Positions 1 to 12,700 of a stretch of DNA of 64,000 bases are shown here, piece by piece. Positions within the stretch are counted from its first letter, which is position 1. Every line of letters begins with the position of its first letter. The position numbers and the translations under genes are program-made. The DNA lies in assembly GCA_964016985.1 (NCBI GenBank), contig OZ024821.1:131113323-131177322 (forward strand), written 5' to 3'. This DNA comes from Anodontia alba. Taxonomy: Eukaryota > Mollusca > Bivalvia > Lucinida > Lucinidae. The notes beneath the pieces were generated by a model that searched no databases, was not told where the DNA came from, and worked only from the letters and a program-made list of their open reading frames with translations.

Positions 1-94
1 TATACTGGCATCAGGCTGACCAGTTACGATTCCTAACCCTACTTTCTTAATGCTGAGCGCCAAGTAAAAGAGCAGCTAGTACCATTTTTAAAGT

Positions 95-185
95 CTTCGG
101 TATGAATCGGCGAGGGATCAAACCCACAATCTCCAAGTCACAAAGCGGAGCTCTACCAATTAAGCACTGTGCCTGTCTCTTTTCT
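95..185 (-). mobile_element. tRNA-derived SINE head (fragment)
   Basis: On the minus strand this reads as a tRNA-like Pol III promoter: an A-box-like TTAATTGGTAGAGC and a B-box-like GGGTTTGATCCC, with plausible arm spacing. No clear 3' tail is visible, so it is an old or truncated copy. Confidence 0.5.
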
Positions 186-347
186 AGAGCCAGGAAGCCT
201 AGACCAGCCTTTCCATCCAAACAGTCTGGTAGTTCTTACTACTGACTGTAAGGCAGTGGTTCTGGTGTTTGTTCTTTGTGTGGCCTTGTGGTTGCTCAGT
301 GCAGGGCATTTTTCATGTTTAGCCCTCTTTGTTGTCCTATCATTGTT

Positions 348-569
348 TACGGTAAATGTCCTAAAATTATGAACAAAGTTTCTGACAAAATGGCATATGC
401 AAACAGTGCAGACCCAGACCAGACTGCTCCTGTGGGACAGGAGCAGTCTGATCAGGGTCTTCACTGTTTACCATTCTACTAAGTATTTTAAGAAACAGCT
501 GCATAAAAAGCCAAATTTAGGCAAAAAAGTATGGAATAAAGTGTTCAAAATTTTAGGACATTTACCGTA
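348..569. mobile_element. MITE with TACGGTAAAT termini and GATC hairpin core
   Basis: The ends are inverted (TACGGTAAATGTCCTAAAAT and its complement). Inside, 397-474 is a near-perfect hairpin built from AGACC(C)AGATCAGAC-type arms. The same outer ends recur at 10725-10945 and, decayed, near 19396-19603. Confidence 0.7.
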
Positions 570-625
570 TTTTTCAATGTTCAACTGGAGAAAAATGAGC
601 TACTTTAGATCTACAAGTAGATTAC

Positions 626-702
626 CTGGTCAAATCCAAGTTTGTCTTTAGGTCTGGTTGGAACACTAATATGAGGAGACTTTCGGAATCCTCTTCCATC
701 AA
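626..702 (-). CDS. COLGALT: COLGALT exon 9 (last exon in window)
   Basis: 77 nt, phase 1 in and phase 0 out, donor GTAATC. It encodes VDGRGFRKSPHISVPTRPKDKLGFDQ, matching the SRFISAPTKTPDKMGFDEV hinge leading into the C-terminal GT25 domain. No further exon is recognisable between here and position 1. Confidence 0.92.
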
Positions 703-3700
703 CTGAACAAGAAATAATATTCATAATATTCTTAGCTCCAGATAAGGTGGCTTTTTTAACCCAAAAAAATATTGGATTTTTTAATTTGCTCCACAAAAAA
801 TGTATTTTGGCTGTACTCATAATAAGTGCCTCAGTGAGGAATTTCTAATGAGTATCCACAACATATGACCATAGGTCTAGATAAGAGTGGGTATCAGGTA
901 AATAGTTTTCTTATTTCTCAACGAAAACATGTTGTGGGTACTCATTAGAAGCGCCTCATAGAGGTGCTTCTAATGAGTACCCACAACATATGTTTTTGTC
1001 GAGAAATAAGAAAAAATACAGCTACTTTTTTGTTAGAAAAAGCGCCTTATCAAGAGCTATGGTGACATAAGAATAATATGTATACTTTTCAGTTGAATAA
1101 AAGCACCTTATCTGGAGCTTATTTTTGGAGATAAAATCCTGCTTCCAGGTAAAATTCTGTTTTTAATTTTGAACCAAAACATTAATGGGGTCTCCTTGCT
1201 AAGCTGTCACAACAAGGATATCCACAAGACACTTTTATGCAAAAATACCGCTCCCCGCACCTGCCCCCCTCCAGAAAAACCCCCAATCGCTTCTGTTAAC
1301 CATTCGAGGTTGTCCCTCAACAACTGCAGTTCCTCTTTGTGGGTTGATTATTCAGAAAATTTGTTGAGGAGGAGTATTTGGAGATAATTCTTTTAAAGTA
1401 GCCCCTTTCAGAAGGGACATAATGTGCAGAAAAGTAAACAGAAAGTCGCAAAAGTTGTCTCCCTTGTAAAGAATGGCAGAAAATCTAACAGGCATATCCA
1501 GTTCCCTAATATTGCAGACTATCTACATCATATTATTGTAGTGAAATAAAAGCACCGCAAGCATAATACCCCGCCACAGCAATTATTTGTTTATGTAATA
1601 AAGTTATTGCTGCAAAAATATCTGGAAAGAAAATGTATCGGGCAGATAACCGTAAAAATTTGACGAAATTTGCCCATTAGCAATTCCAAATCAGATCTCC
1701 TTAATGTCAATGCATATAGCAAGTTTGGTTAAAATCCCTTGTTATTTACTCAAGTTACTGTCTGGAAAACAAAAATATGGGCGTGTCTCGGGCAGATAAC
1801 TCTGTAAAATTTTGACGAAATTTGCCCATTAGCAATCCCAAACCAGATATCAATAATATCAATGCACATACCAAGTTTGGTGAAAATCCATTGACATTTA
1901 CTCAAGTTATCATCCGGAAATGAAAAATGGACGAACAGACGTCCAATGTGAAACCATAATACCCCTCCACTATTGTGTTGCGGGGTATAAAAGCACTTAC
2001 CTATATAATCCATTCCTGGTGACATGTCAGGATTGGCATAATCTGAAAGAAGCAAGAGCTGTCAGAATACAATGATAAATGCCTTTTGAAGTGCACATCA
2101 ATTCAAAATTCATACCATTTCTGAATCAAACATTATGAAGTCTGTGATGTGAAAAATAAGTCAAGCTGTACATGTTGATAGTATTAAGCTTTATACATAC
2201 ATCCAGTACCAAGTCCCTAGCCTTCCCAGTTTTTGAGAAACTGGCCTGTATGTACAGAGTCAACATACAACCAACTAAGTTAGTGCAGCATGAAAAGCAT
2301 GAGGAAATTCATAGCTCTTGTTAAGGCGCTTTTTTCAATCCAAAAGTATTGATATTTTTCTTATTTCTCCACGAAAACATATGTTGTGGTACTCATTAGA
2401 AGCGCCTCAGCAAGGCACTTCTAATGAGTACCACAACCTATGTTTTCGTGGAGAAATAAGAAAAATATTAACCTGATACCCCCTCTTATCTAGGCCTATG
2501 CATGAGGTCCTACATCAATGGTGGGTTTCTGCTTCTCTCACCCAAGATGCAACAGTAGTCCAACACCCTTGGCCCTATGGTTATTAAGAAACTTGAAATA
2601 GACAAGATGAACACTGTGCTTTGCTAATTCTAAAATACAGTCAAACCTGCCCAAGCGGCCACCTCTATTAAGCGTGCCCCTCCCTTAAACGGCCATTTGA
2701 ATCCCCCCGAATGATTTCCTATGCAAATGCACCTGTATTAAGCAAGCACCTGTCTAACGCAGCCAACGGGCAAGCAAATTTATCCCATTTTGCCAAAAGT
2801 CCTCCATTCAGCAAGCGTTTCAGCGGTCGTATAATTTTATTTTCGGTATGTTAAACCGGTATCAAATTCAGCGCATTGCTTAACCGGACTACTTTCAGCA
2901 AACAAACACGCATTAACTGGCTCTCGGCTCTAGACAAATACTACGACCATGATAAAAACCAGTCACTGTATCAAATATATATTTATTTTAAAATAAAAGT
3001 CCTCCATTAAGCAAGTGTTTTAGCGGTTGTATTGTTTTATTTTCGGTATGTTAAACCGGATCAAATTCGGCGCATTTTTATCTTCCGCGGCTTTCAGCAA
3101 ACAAGCACGCATTAACTGGCTCTCGGCTCTAGACAAATACTACGACCATGATAAAAACCAGTCACTGTATCCTGTGTTCGTATTGATTTATGATACTGAA
3201 TCAGAAAACCAAGTGTCTGGAAAACCCGATAATTGATGCAGCCATTTCAAAGCAATTTGTTTCGATGGAATCTATTTAAGTTTCTGGCGAATTTGCTTTT
3301 AGTAAATGGTGGTGGAGATCAATTAGATCGCATAGTTTGACAGGTGCACTTAATTAGGGAATAATGACTGTTTGTTTGGGAATTAGCAAAGGTGAGAAAG
3401 GTAAGTTAAATCACACACAATAGAACTTTTAATTACAACGCTTGACCAGCTTCATGCCGATTAATACCGTAATTGTATGTTTATGGCGTTAATCATTTAT
3501 GGTTGCTTGGTAGCTCGCTTAATAATTATTTTGCTTTTGTTTTCACTGCTAGCCAATAGGAAGTTGCAGTGTTTTATGAAAGTTTTTTTTGAAGGAATAG
3601 ATGTATCCCTCACTTTCCTTAATTATGATTGGATATTCAGAACAAAAACAACAAAAACACACGCTTCATATGATGATTTTATTTCTATTTACAGTGTGTA

Positions 3701-6700
3701 TGTACATGTACATGTATATATATTTTTTTCTCATTATTTTTCAATAAATTCACTTTTGCTTCAAATAGTTTTGTCTTTTCCTTGTTACTTTGGGTACAAG
3801 TACATACACTGAACAAGTATATTTATCTGTACATATAAGTAACATAATACCCCTATCCCAGAGAACTCCTGTCTAGTACTAGAAAACATGGCCGCCATGA
3901 GAATTCACCCGTCACTGTCAAACCTCTATTAAGCACCAACCTCTCTTAAGCAAGCGATTTTGGACTTTCCCTTAGCCGCTTGCTTAAGACAGGTTTGACT
4001 GTATGCACATGATGGGAATGTGAGCAGGCAGGAGGGGAGGTGCAGGGACTCTGGTCTTATCAAAACCATATCAATTTAAACATAAGAAAATGGGGAATTA
4101 TTGTACGTAAAGAAAACAAAAGCCTAGATCAGCCTGCACATTTGTTAATCCTGACCAGGCCTTCTTTCGATGCCCAATTACTGAATATTTGGATACCATA
4201 GCTCTAGATAATCAGAAATGTGATGCACAATGCATGAAAAGGGCCCTAATACAATCTGTGGACAATGCAGGTCCAGATCAGCGTGGGCATCTGTGTAGTC
4301 TGATCTGAGCATTCTTTGTTTATACTACAGTATCCATGGATTCTGTAAGCGGACAATGAAGGCCCTGATCAGCCTGCGCTTATGCATAGGCTGATCTGGG
4401 CCTGTGTTGTCTATAAACTGCTAAAGGGTCCTTTTTGTGTCTTGTGCATCAAATGTTTTTTATTTCTCCACAAAAACATATATTGTAGGTAAGGGCTCAA
4501 GAAACTGACAATTGCGAATCGGTCCAATGCTCTTTTTTTTCCATTTCTGGATGCATTTACTGATCTTGGGTTTTAGCAATTTCGGTGACTGAAGGTAGTT
4601 CCCGAAGAATGTGTTTCAGTAATTTCTGTGACTGACAGTAGTTTCCCAAAAGCGTTCTACTATTATTATTATTGTTATTTCTCTCCCATTTCTAAACGCA
4701 GGAGACATTTCTCAGCAATGACTAACATGATAACTAAAGCAAACACATGCTACATGTCGCATACTAAATGTTGACACACTTCGACAAGAAAACAAGGTAA
4801 TCTTGTCACAACTGTGAATATCACAGACCCTGATCAGTCCATACACCTGGGAGTCCCATACGCTGAACAGCCTGTGTATATTCACAGCTGATCTGGGCAT
4901 GGGTACTTTGAATGTGCAATAAGGCAATCAACTGGTGGATTTATTTGTTGATCCCTAACTTGTTTCTGTCACTGAGATCATGAACGCACACACCATTTTT
5001 TACGACTAGCGGTGACAAGCAACATGGCACTTTATTGCTTTTGTGAGACATCAACCTGCTCATCAAAAAGCTTGTTCCTATGGGCCAGGTATAACTTCTA
5101 AGCCTGAAGCATCTATCCAGCAAACCATGTAGCTTCTCGTCAAAATGCTTGCTCCTATGGACCAGGTACATCTTCTAAGCCTAAAGCATCTATCCAGCAA
5201 ACTGTGTAGCTTCTCATCATAATGCAAAGATGTGCCAATACTATTCTGAGATGTTCACATATGCAATAAGTTATATTTGCACTTGTTCAAGCATGAAGAA
5301 ACTGTTTTACCAAAATTTAGTTTCACCTGACATGGTGACAGGCACCCACTTTATGAGAAGACCATCTTATTATGATGTTCTTTTTTATCTTATTATCATG
5401 TTGGGATCATGTTACATTGTACAGTGTTGCACATGCACAGAGAATAGACTGCGACTCGTCGCCTTCATTAAAGTCAAAGTTCTAGATAAGTAAAACATCG
5501 AGAAGAGTGCTTGTCATTCTGCATTCTCACTAAAATTAACTCGATAACTGACACGTTTATTTGATGGGTCAGTCCAGGTAATCAGGACAGTCACGCAGAG
5601 CATCTTGAATTTACTGGATGCTTCATTCAGAAAAGTGATCAGAATGTTGAAAAAAGTACCGTATTTCACTGAAAACTGGCCGTTATGAAGCTAATAGTGG
5701 CCGGTTCTTTTTTGTAGGAAATTGTGATAACGGACCGAATTTTACATGTCCTTTAGAAGGCAAATTTGGTCCAGCTCACAAAAAATGGGTTTCAGACCAA
5801 AAGACTGGCAGTGTCTCGAGCTCTGTTGTGGGTATTCATAAGATGTGCCTCGCAATGGCATATTTATTCTAAGCATTCAGACACTTTAATTTCTTACCAA
5901 ACTTGTCATAAAAATTTAAACAAGTCCATTTTACTACCTGCTAATATATACATGTAAATTGTTGGATGAGTGGCAAACAGTGTACATCCTGATCAGTTGG
6001 TTTGGAGTTTAACAGCCCAGTCAATACTATTACGGTCATGCCAAACTGGTCAGTTTACCTAACCACACTTTTCCTCGGCAGACTTAGTCCTCTAAATGGT
6101 TAACCAGTTTTGTTTGTATTGAGGTTTTACGGTCCAGCCAACTCAAAGGGGTCTTGTCTAGCATGGTCAGCCATCCAAAGGGGTCCTGTCGAGCATGGTT
6201 TTACCTAACCACACTTTTACTGGGCAGGCTTAGTCTTCTAAGCGGTTAACCAGTACTTGTGCACATTTTTTTGCAAGAAACTGACAACTACTCTTCTTGT
6301 TATAGCGGAAGGGAGAGTGACTGTAGAAAATATTTCATTATCAATTTCTACAAGAGAATGCTGCCAGACCTGGCGGAGATTGAATCAGCAACCTGATCAC
6401 CAGTCGGAAGACCATGATTAGATGGCACATTTTGTGGCATCTGATCTAGGTCTCCACTGTTTGCTCAAGCCTACATTTCCAAATACATAACACATAGCAT
6501 GTTATGGGCAAATTCAGCAGACAACAAATTGCTTTTTCTTATTTTCTGGGGAAAAAAAAAAAAAAACTATTTCAAAATGTCATCTGCAGAAAATTTCACC
6601 CACTCATACACATGTATATGAAAAAATAATTTTGTCAAAGAAAGAACACAAGTAAAATGAACTAGAATTGTCCAGTTGATTTAGCAATCTTATTTCTATT

Positions 6701-9700
6701 GCAATCAAGTCATTTTGGAGTTAAAAGGTCATGATTTCCTTTTTCGGCACATTTTGATTGTGTTGAGATTTTTTACGGCCCAGTCAACCCATCAGGGTCA
6801 TGTTGAACCAGCCAGTTCACCTAACCACATTTTTACTGAGCAGGCTTAGTCTTCCTAGTGGTTAGCCAGTTCTTGTGCCACAAACTGACAACTGACATTT
6901 TCGTACAATTATGATGACCAAATACCAATAATACCCTTCATGTTCTAACTGATGAGTTAGTTATCAACACACATCAGGTTAAATGAACAAGATACAGATT
7001 ACATTTCTAACTTCTTTCCCCATTTTCATTTCATTTTAAGCAAGGAAAACACAAAAACAGTGTTGTTTTTAAAGAGTTAAGGTCCTTATGGATACAGATA
7101 AGAGAAGCAAGTTTTCTGCGCATGGTAATAAGTTCTAAACATTATTTTCTTGACATAATGGCCTTTCTTTGTTTCAAGTTAAAAAAGTCAGTTACTGTAG
7201 ACTGTAATATAGAAATTTCTAATAGTACAGATAGAAAGAAGGGGTGTTGATGATTGCCCCTCTTAATATAACCCTTTATCACTCATGTCCAAATTCAGCA
7301 CATGACAAATTGATGATATTTTTCTTATTTTCCCAGTAAATAGGATTTAACATTGAAGACAATTTGCATGAAATGTCAAATCCTATTTTCTGGGAAAAAA
7401 AAAAGAAACATATTTCAAAATGTCAGCTGAAATAACTATCCAGGGCCCAGTTGTTCAAAGCCAACAATGTCGTTAGTTAACGATTCGTTAAAATTTATAT
7501 CAAGTGATATGCAAATATTCTGAATTTTTTTGCTGAAAAAATGTGAGTAGCTTTTGCAGTACAAAAGCTACTCACATTTTTTCAGCTAAAAATATCAGAA
7601 TATTGTATATTGAATCCGCTAAAACAGTTGACGAAAAGACTCTTAACGAGCTCGTTAAGCTAATGACGCTTTGAACAACTGGGCCCAGCATGCTAAGCAG
7701 TAAATACAATAATACCTAGGGCTTCATTTCTCATATAGAGAAATTGTTCTTCCTCTAGGTGAATATTATGGTGCCAGTCTAGTGGTATCATAACCTGTCC
7801 AAAGTAGTCTGAATTCAATACATGCATCGGAATACCTAAAACACAGATATGAAACATAGACAGGGCTGTGAAAATACCATGCCCCACTAGTCCTGGGGCG
7901 AGGACTTCATAGCTGTAGCTAAGAAGAGTATCAAGATTATGAGATACATCTTTTTCTTATTTCTCAAAGAAAACTTGTTGTGGGTACTCATAAGAAGTGC
8001 CTCACTGAGACGCTTCTAGTGAGTATCCATAACATTTGTTTTCTTCGTGAAATAAGAAAAAATGTCAATTTTCCGTCAAGTAAATGTTGGTTGGACAAGT
8101 AGATTCTGATCATTTACTTACCAGGACAAGTAATAAAATCTAATAATTCCACAACCCTGGTATGCATTATCTCTAGATAAGACATGTATCCAGGTAATGA
8201 TGATGATGATGAGTTGGGTGTTTTACGTACCTTTCTTCATTATTTAAGTCATACTGAGATGACGGACAAGTGATAATGAAAGCCTCTGTGCAATAAAACA
8301 CCTCACAGTCATGAGATAAATTCCCCCTTAACCCTCAAAGCACCAATCACAATTGCAGCAGACGACATTTTGAAATATTTTTTTTAATTTTTCAAAGAAA
8401 ACCAGTCTTGATATTTCAAGTCTTGACATGAAATATCAAGACTTGTTTTTTTGTCTTGATATTTCATGTGAATTGTCTGCCAAGCAGACGATTCACATGA
8501 AATATCAAGACTTGTTTTCTTTGAAATATTAAAAAAAATAAAAATAAATGTCGTCTGCTACAAATTTTGCTTGGCTCTTTAAGGGTTAAGTGGGATTAGA
8601 ACCAAGGACCTTGTCATCCAAAGTTGGAAGTGCTAACCACTCGACCACCTGGGTGCTTCATGTATTCAGTAAACATTTTTCTCACTTCACCTTGAACACA
8701 TACCATAAATCCCTGTATTAAATAGACAACATTTTACACTGCTCCAGATAAGAAGTGGTATCCAGATATTTTTCTTATTTCTCAACAAAAATGTCTGTTA
8801 GTGCTCATCAAAAGTGACTTGCTGAGGTGCTTTTAATGAGTATACTGTATGCACAACACGTTTTCTGATAGAAATAAGAAAAAATATCTGTGCCTTTTCA
8901 TAGGCCTTGATAAGAGTTGGTATCAGGTTAATATTTTTCTTATTTCTCCACGAAAACATATGTTGAGGTATTCATTAGAAGCGCCTCACTGTGGCACTTT
9001 TAATGAGTACCCACAACATATGTTTTCATGGAGAAATAAGAAAAATATCAATACTTTTGGACCGAAAAAAGCGCCTTAACTAGGGCTATGCTTTTGGACC
9101 ATAAAGATGTCTTCTATGGAGCTATGGTTTTGGCCCTAAAATAGCCTTGAAAATTCCCTGTATGTTAGACATATTAAGAAGAAACTTTGCCTTATTCAAT
9201 GTGAGTGAAAAATGAAAACTTAAAATTTCTTGACAAACCTATTCCAGTTGTTTGATGATCATGACAATCATTGTGGATAGTGTGTAAGACTGGCTAATCA
9301 GAGCTTAAAAGATAATTGATTATCAGTCCTGCCATTGTGATCAATAATCGATTAGTAATCACTGAAGATTTGGTCATAATTTTATCTCTCTGTCTGAGCA
9401 TGACTTACCATATGTTATATTTTACTGTATGTGTTTGGTCAGGCAAACCTGAGCAAACAGCGCAGACCCAGATGAGACATCAAAAAATGCTGCATCTCAT
9501 CAGGGTCTACACTGTTTGCCACACATCCCGCTATTTTTAGACACAACATTGGGTGGTAAATTGTACTTGTTCAATTTTTAGATAAAAATTAGCAAAGAGT
9601 TGAGGTGTCTGACTACTAAGGGTATATACGGTAAAGTAACAGACACAGAAATCAAATGATCGATTATTAGCATATCTGTGATGATAAACAATTTTTGTGG

Positions 9701-12700
9701 AATTTATCGATCAATCATCGATATTAATTGTGCCAGCCTTAATAGTGTAATTCGTATCAAGCAATATTATTCATCCTATTTCAGCGAAACATTGGTTCAA
9801 ATTTAGCTTATTTCTGAACAGATTTGCATGGTGTAAAGTGTAAATGCATAGCTCCAGATCAGGGACTTTTTTCAAATCAAAAGTATTAATATTTTTCTTA
9901 CTCCTGCATAAAATATATGTGCTTCTAATGACCACCAACAACATATGTTTTTGTGCAGAAATAAGAAAACTAAATTCTAGATACCCCTCTTATCTGGGGT
10001 TATGCAGATGCCTCTCACATAATAAGGAATTTCGGTATGATAGCTAATTTTATGCATTCTGATAGTTATCCTATGCAACTGTTTCGTACAAGTCTTATCA
10101 TGACAGCAATTTCCATGCTAGCCCTATCCCTATTTGCTCCAGGTAAGTATTACAATGGTATATTTGTCAAAGCAATGAATAGAATTATCTTCTTTTTTTT
10201 TTTTATTTATTTTTGCAGCGTACATGCACATTACTGCAATCAAATCCATTCAGTTCTGGGCCAAATAATACTATTAATACATTCATACCTGTCTACTGTA
10301 AAATTCTACATAAAAACAATGTATAGAATCAACCCCATTATTGAAATCAGGCTGTTCAGGATCTTTATCATTTTTTTGCATATGCTCCAAACATAACTTT
10401 TTAGGGGAAGTTCAAAAGGGTGTATGGTAGGTTATACCCTTATGGTAGGTTTTCTCATGATACTGATACAAATCAAAGGGACAACACTCTGATCAGAAAA
10501 TTTTGCCTCCCTTCTCAAAGGCAGCTGCTTTCAAAGGAAAGAGTTTTCTCCCAATGGCATCCCCCTTTGAAAAGGGATTTATGTACCAAGGAAACAAAAT
10601 GAGTTATGCTAGGAAGGTCTTTCTTCTTTGAAAAGGGAAATAAATAATATCAGGTCAGGATGTTCTCTCTTGAAGGTGTATCAATTCACCTTAATTGAAA
10701 GGAAAAGGCACAGCAAATTATAAATACTGTAAATTTCCTAAAATTTCGAACACTTTATTCCATACTCTTTTGGCTTAAATTTTGCTTTTTAGGCAGCAGT
10801 TTCTTTAAATATTTAGTGGAATGGCAAAATGTGTAGACCCTGATCAGACTGCTCCTTCAGGAGCAGTCTGATCAGGGTCTACACTGTTTGCATATGTCAT
10901 TTTGTCAGACGTTTTAGTGTTCGAATTTTTAGGATATTTACCGTATATTAGAAAATAACAAACCTATTTAGCTGAACTTTTTGGTGAAAAAGTTATGAAA
11001 ATTTGTTGACAAGTAAGAAAGTAAATGTGCCTTCCGCTCTGGGTAATGCTGTCTGCATGTCGAGCGCAGTCAGTTTACCTAACCACATGTTTACTGGGCA
11101 GGCTCTAAGCGGTTAACCAGTATTGTGCACATTCTTTCGCCAGAAACTGACAACTGCCCTTCTTGAATCAGCGGAAGGGAGAGAATGACCGTAGAAAATA
11201 TTTCACGATCAATCTCAACGAAAGAATGTTGCCAACCTCGGCGGGGGTTGAATCCACGACCTCCTGGTCTCCAGTCGGACGGCGCATCCAATTGAGCCAC
11301 CGAGGCCGGCCAGGTAATGCTGTTATGGAAGCCTTTAACTTTGTTAGTTAGTACATCATAACCACCTAATTAAATATGCCAAGCTTGAATAAATCACACT
11401 TGCCATAAAACTGTATTGCTATCTACCTGTCAATTTGTTCATTTGCATATATATTATCAACAATCTCACACAGGCAACATATACCAGTGGACAGCCAGTT
11501 TTTATTTGTATATTACAAAAATTAAATACTCAAATTATATATTCAAAATGGCAGTGCCCATGCTCACAGTTACAAAAACGTTTTAAACTAACGATATTTT
11601 TTCTTAATCTTGATCAATGTGTATCAAGATGCTTGTATTCTTAACCCTTGTCCTGCTGAATAAATTAAGATGCCACACCCACATCTAATTTTTAGCCAAT
11701 CAGATTACTTGATCCAGATTGTTGATATAAATTCACATACTCAATGGCAAGCAGTGCAGATCCAGATCAGTTGGCTTCTTCAGAAGCCAACTGATCTGGA
11801 TCTATACTGTTTGCAAAAAAGGACATATCCGGGTTCAGCAGGACAAGGGTTAAAATGAACGCTTTAACCCATTGTAGTCGGGAGATCCGTAAAAGGGTAA
11901 TTGGCAAACAGTGCAGACCCAGATCAGACGCCGCAGAACGCGGCATCTGATCAGGGTCTTCACTGTTTGCAAATAGTTTAGCCATTTTTCTCTAGGAATA
12001 TGTAAATCTCATAGCCGGGTATACCTAAAATTGAAATTGGACTCTTCCAATATATAGTGTGGGAGAACCTATTCTGTATACAATGGGTTAACACATACTT
12101 TGCCTTTAATAAGCCTTTCCCTTTAAATAAAATTCCTTTCCCTTTATTCTTGATTACCGGTATGAACTGTTACCTACCAGCTGTTAAAGCTGACTGAGCA
12201 AACAGTATGATATCATCTTCCGGCTTACTGTAGCCTTCTGGAGCTGTATAGGCAAGCTGTTGGCTCACTTTGTGCCGCAAGTCTATCAGTAAAACACTGT
12301 GAACCATGGGAACTTGAAAACAACCAACAGTCTTTCTCTCTACAATATCAAAGTACTCTGGAACACGTTTATAGTAACCCTACAACAACAGAATTGATGT
12401 GTTTTATTATTTAGGGAAATGAACGCAATTGCAAAGAGAGACAACTCTTTCCAAACTGTTTTGGCTACCTTCTGAAAATGGGTCTATTCTAAAAGGAAAA
12501 AATTTGCTCCCCAAGGGAGCAAATTCTTTCCTTTTAGAGTAGATTCATTTTCAGAAGGTATGCAGGATTGATGATTATTATTATTATTTTTTTTTTTTTT
12601 TTTTTGATTTGGGTTTTACGGCCCTTTCAAGAATATTTCACATATCCAGCCGATCATTCTGACATCAAAGGTGGGCAAAAACCGGAGAACCCGGGGAAAA

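Noticed and set aside
1980..1992. GGGGTATAAAAG as a TATA box
   Set aside because: It is the cap of the capped-array element and recurs at 16960 and 56687.
11240..11315. Genuine tRNA gene
   Set aside because: The A and B boxes are present, but the sequence continues into a conserved SINE body and several related copies exist; the acceptor stem is not intact.
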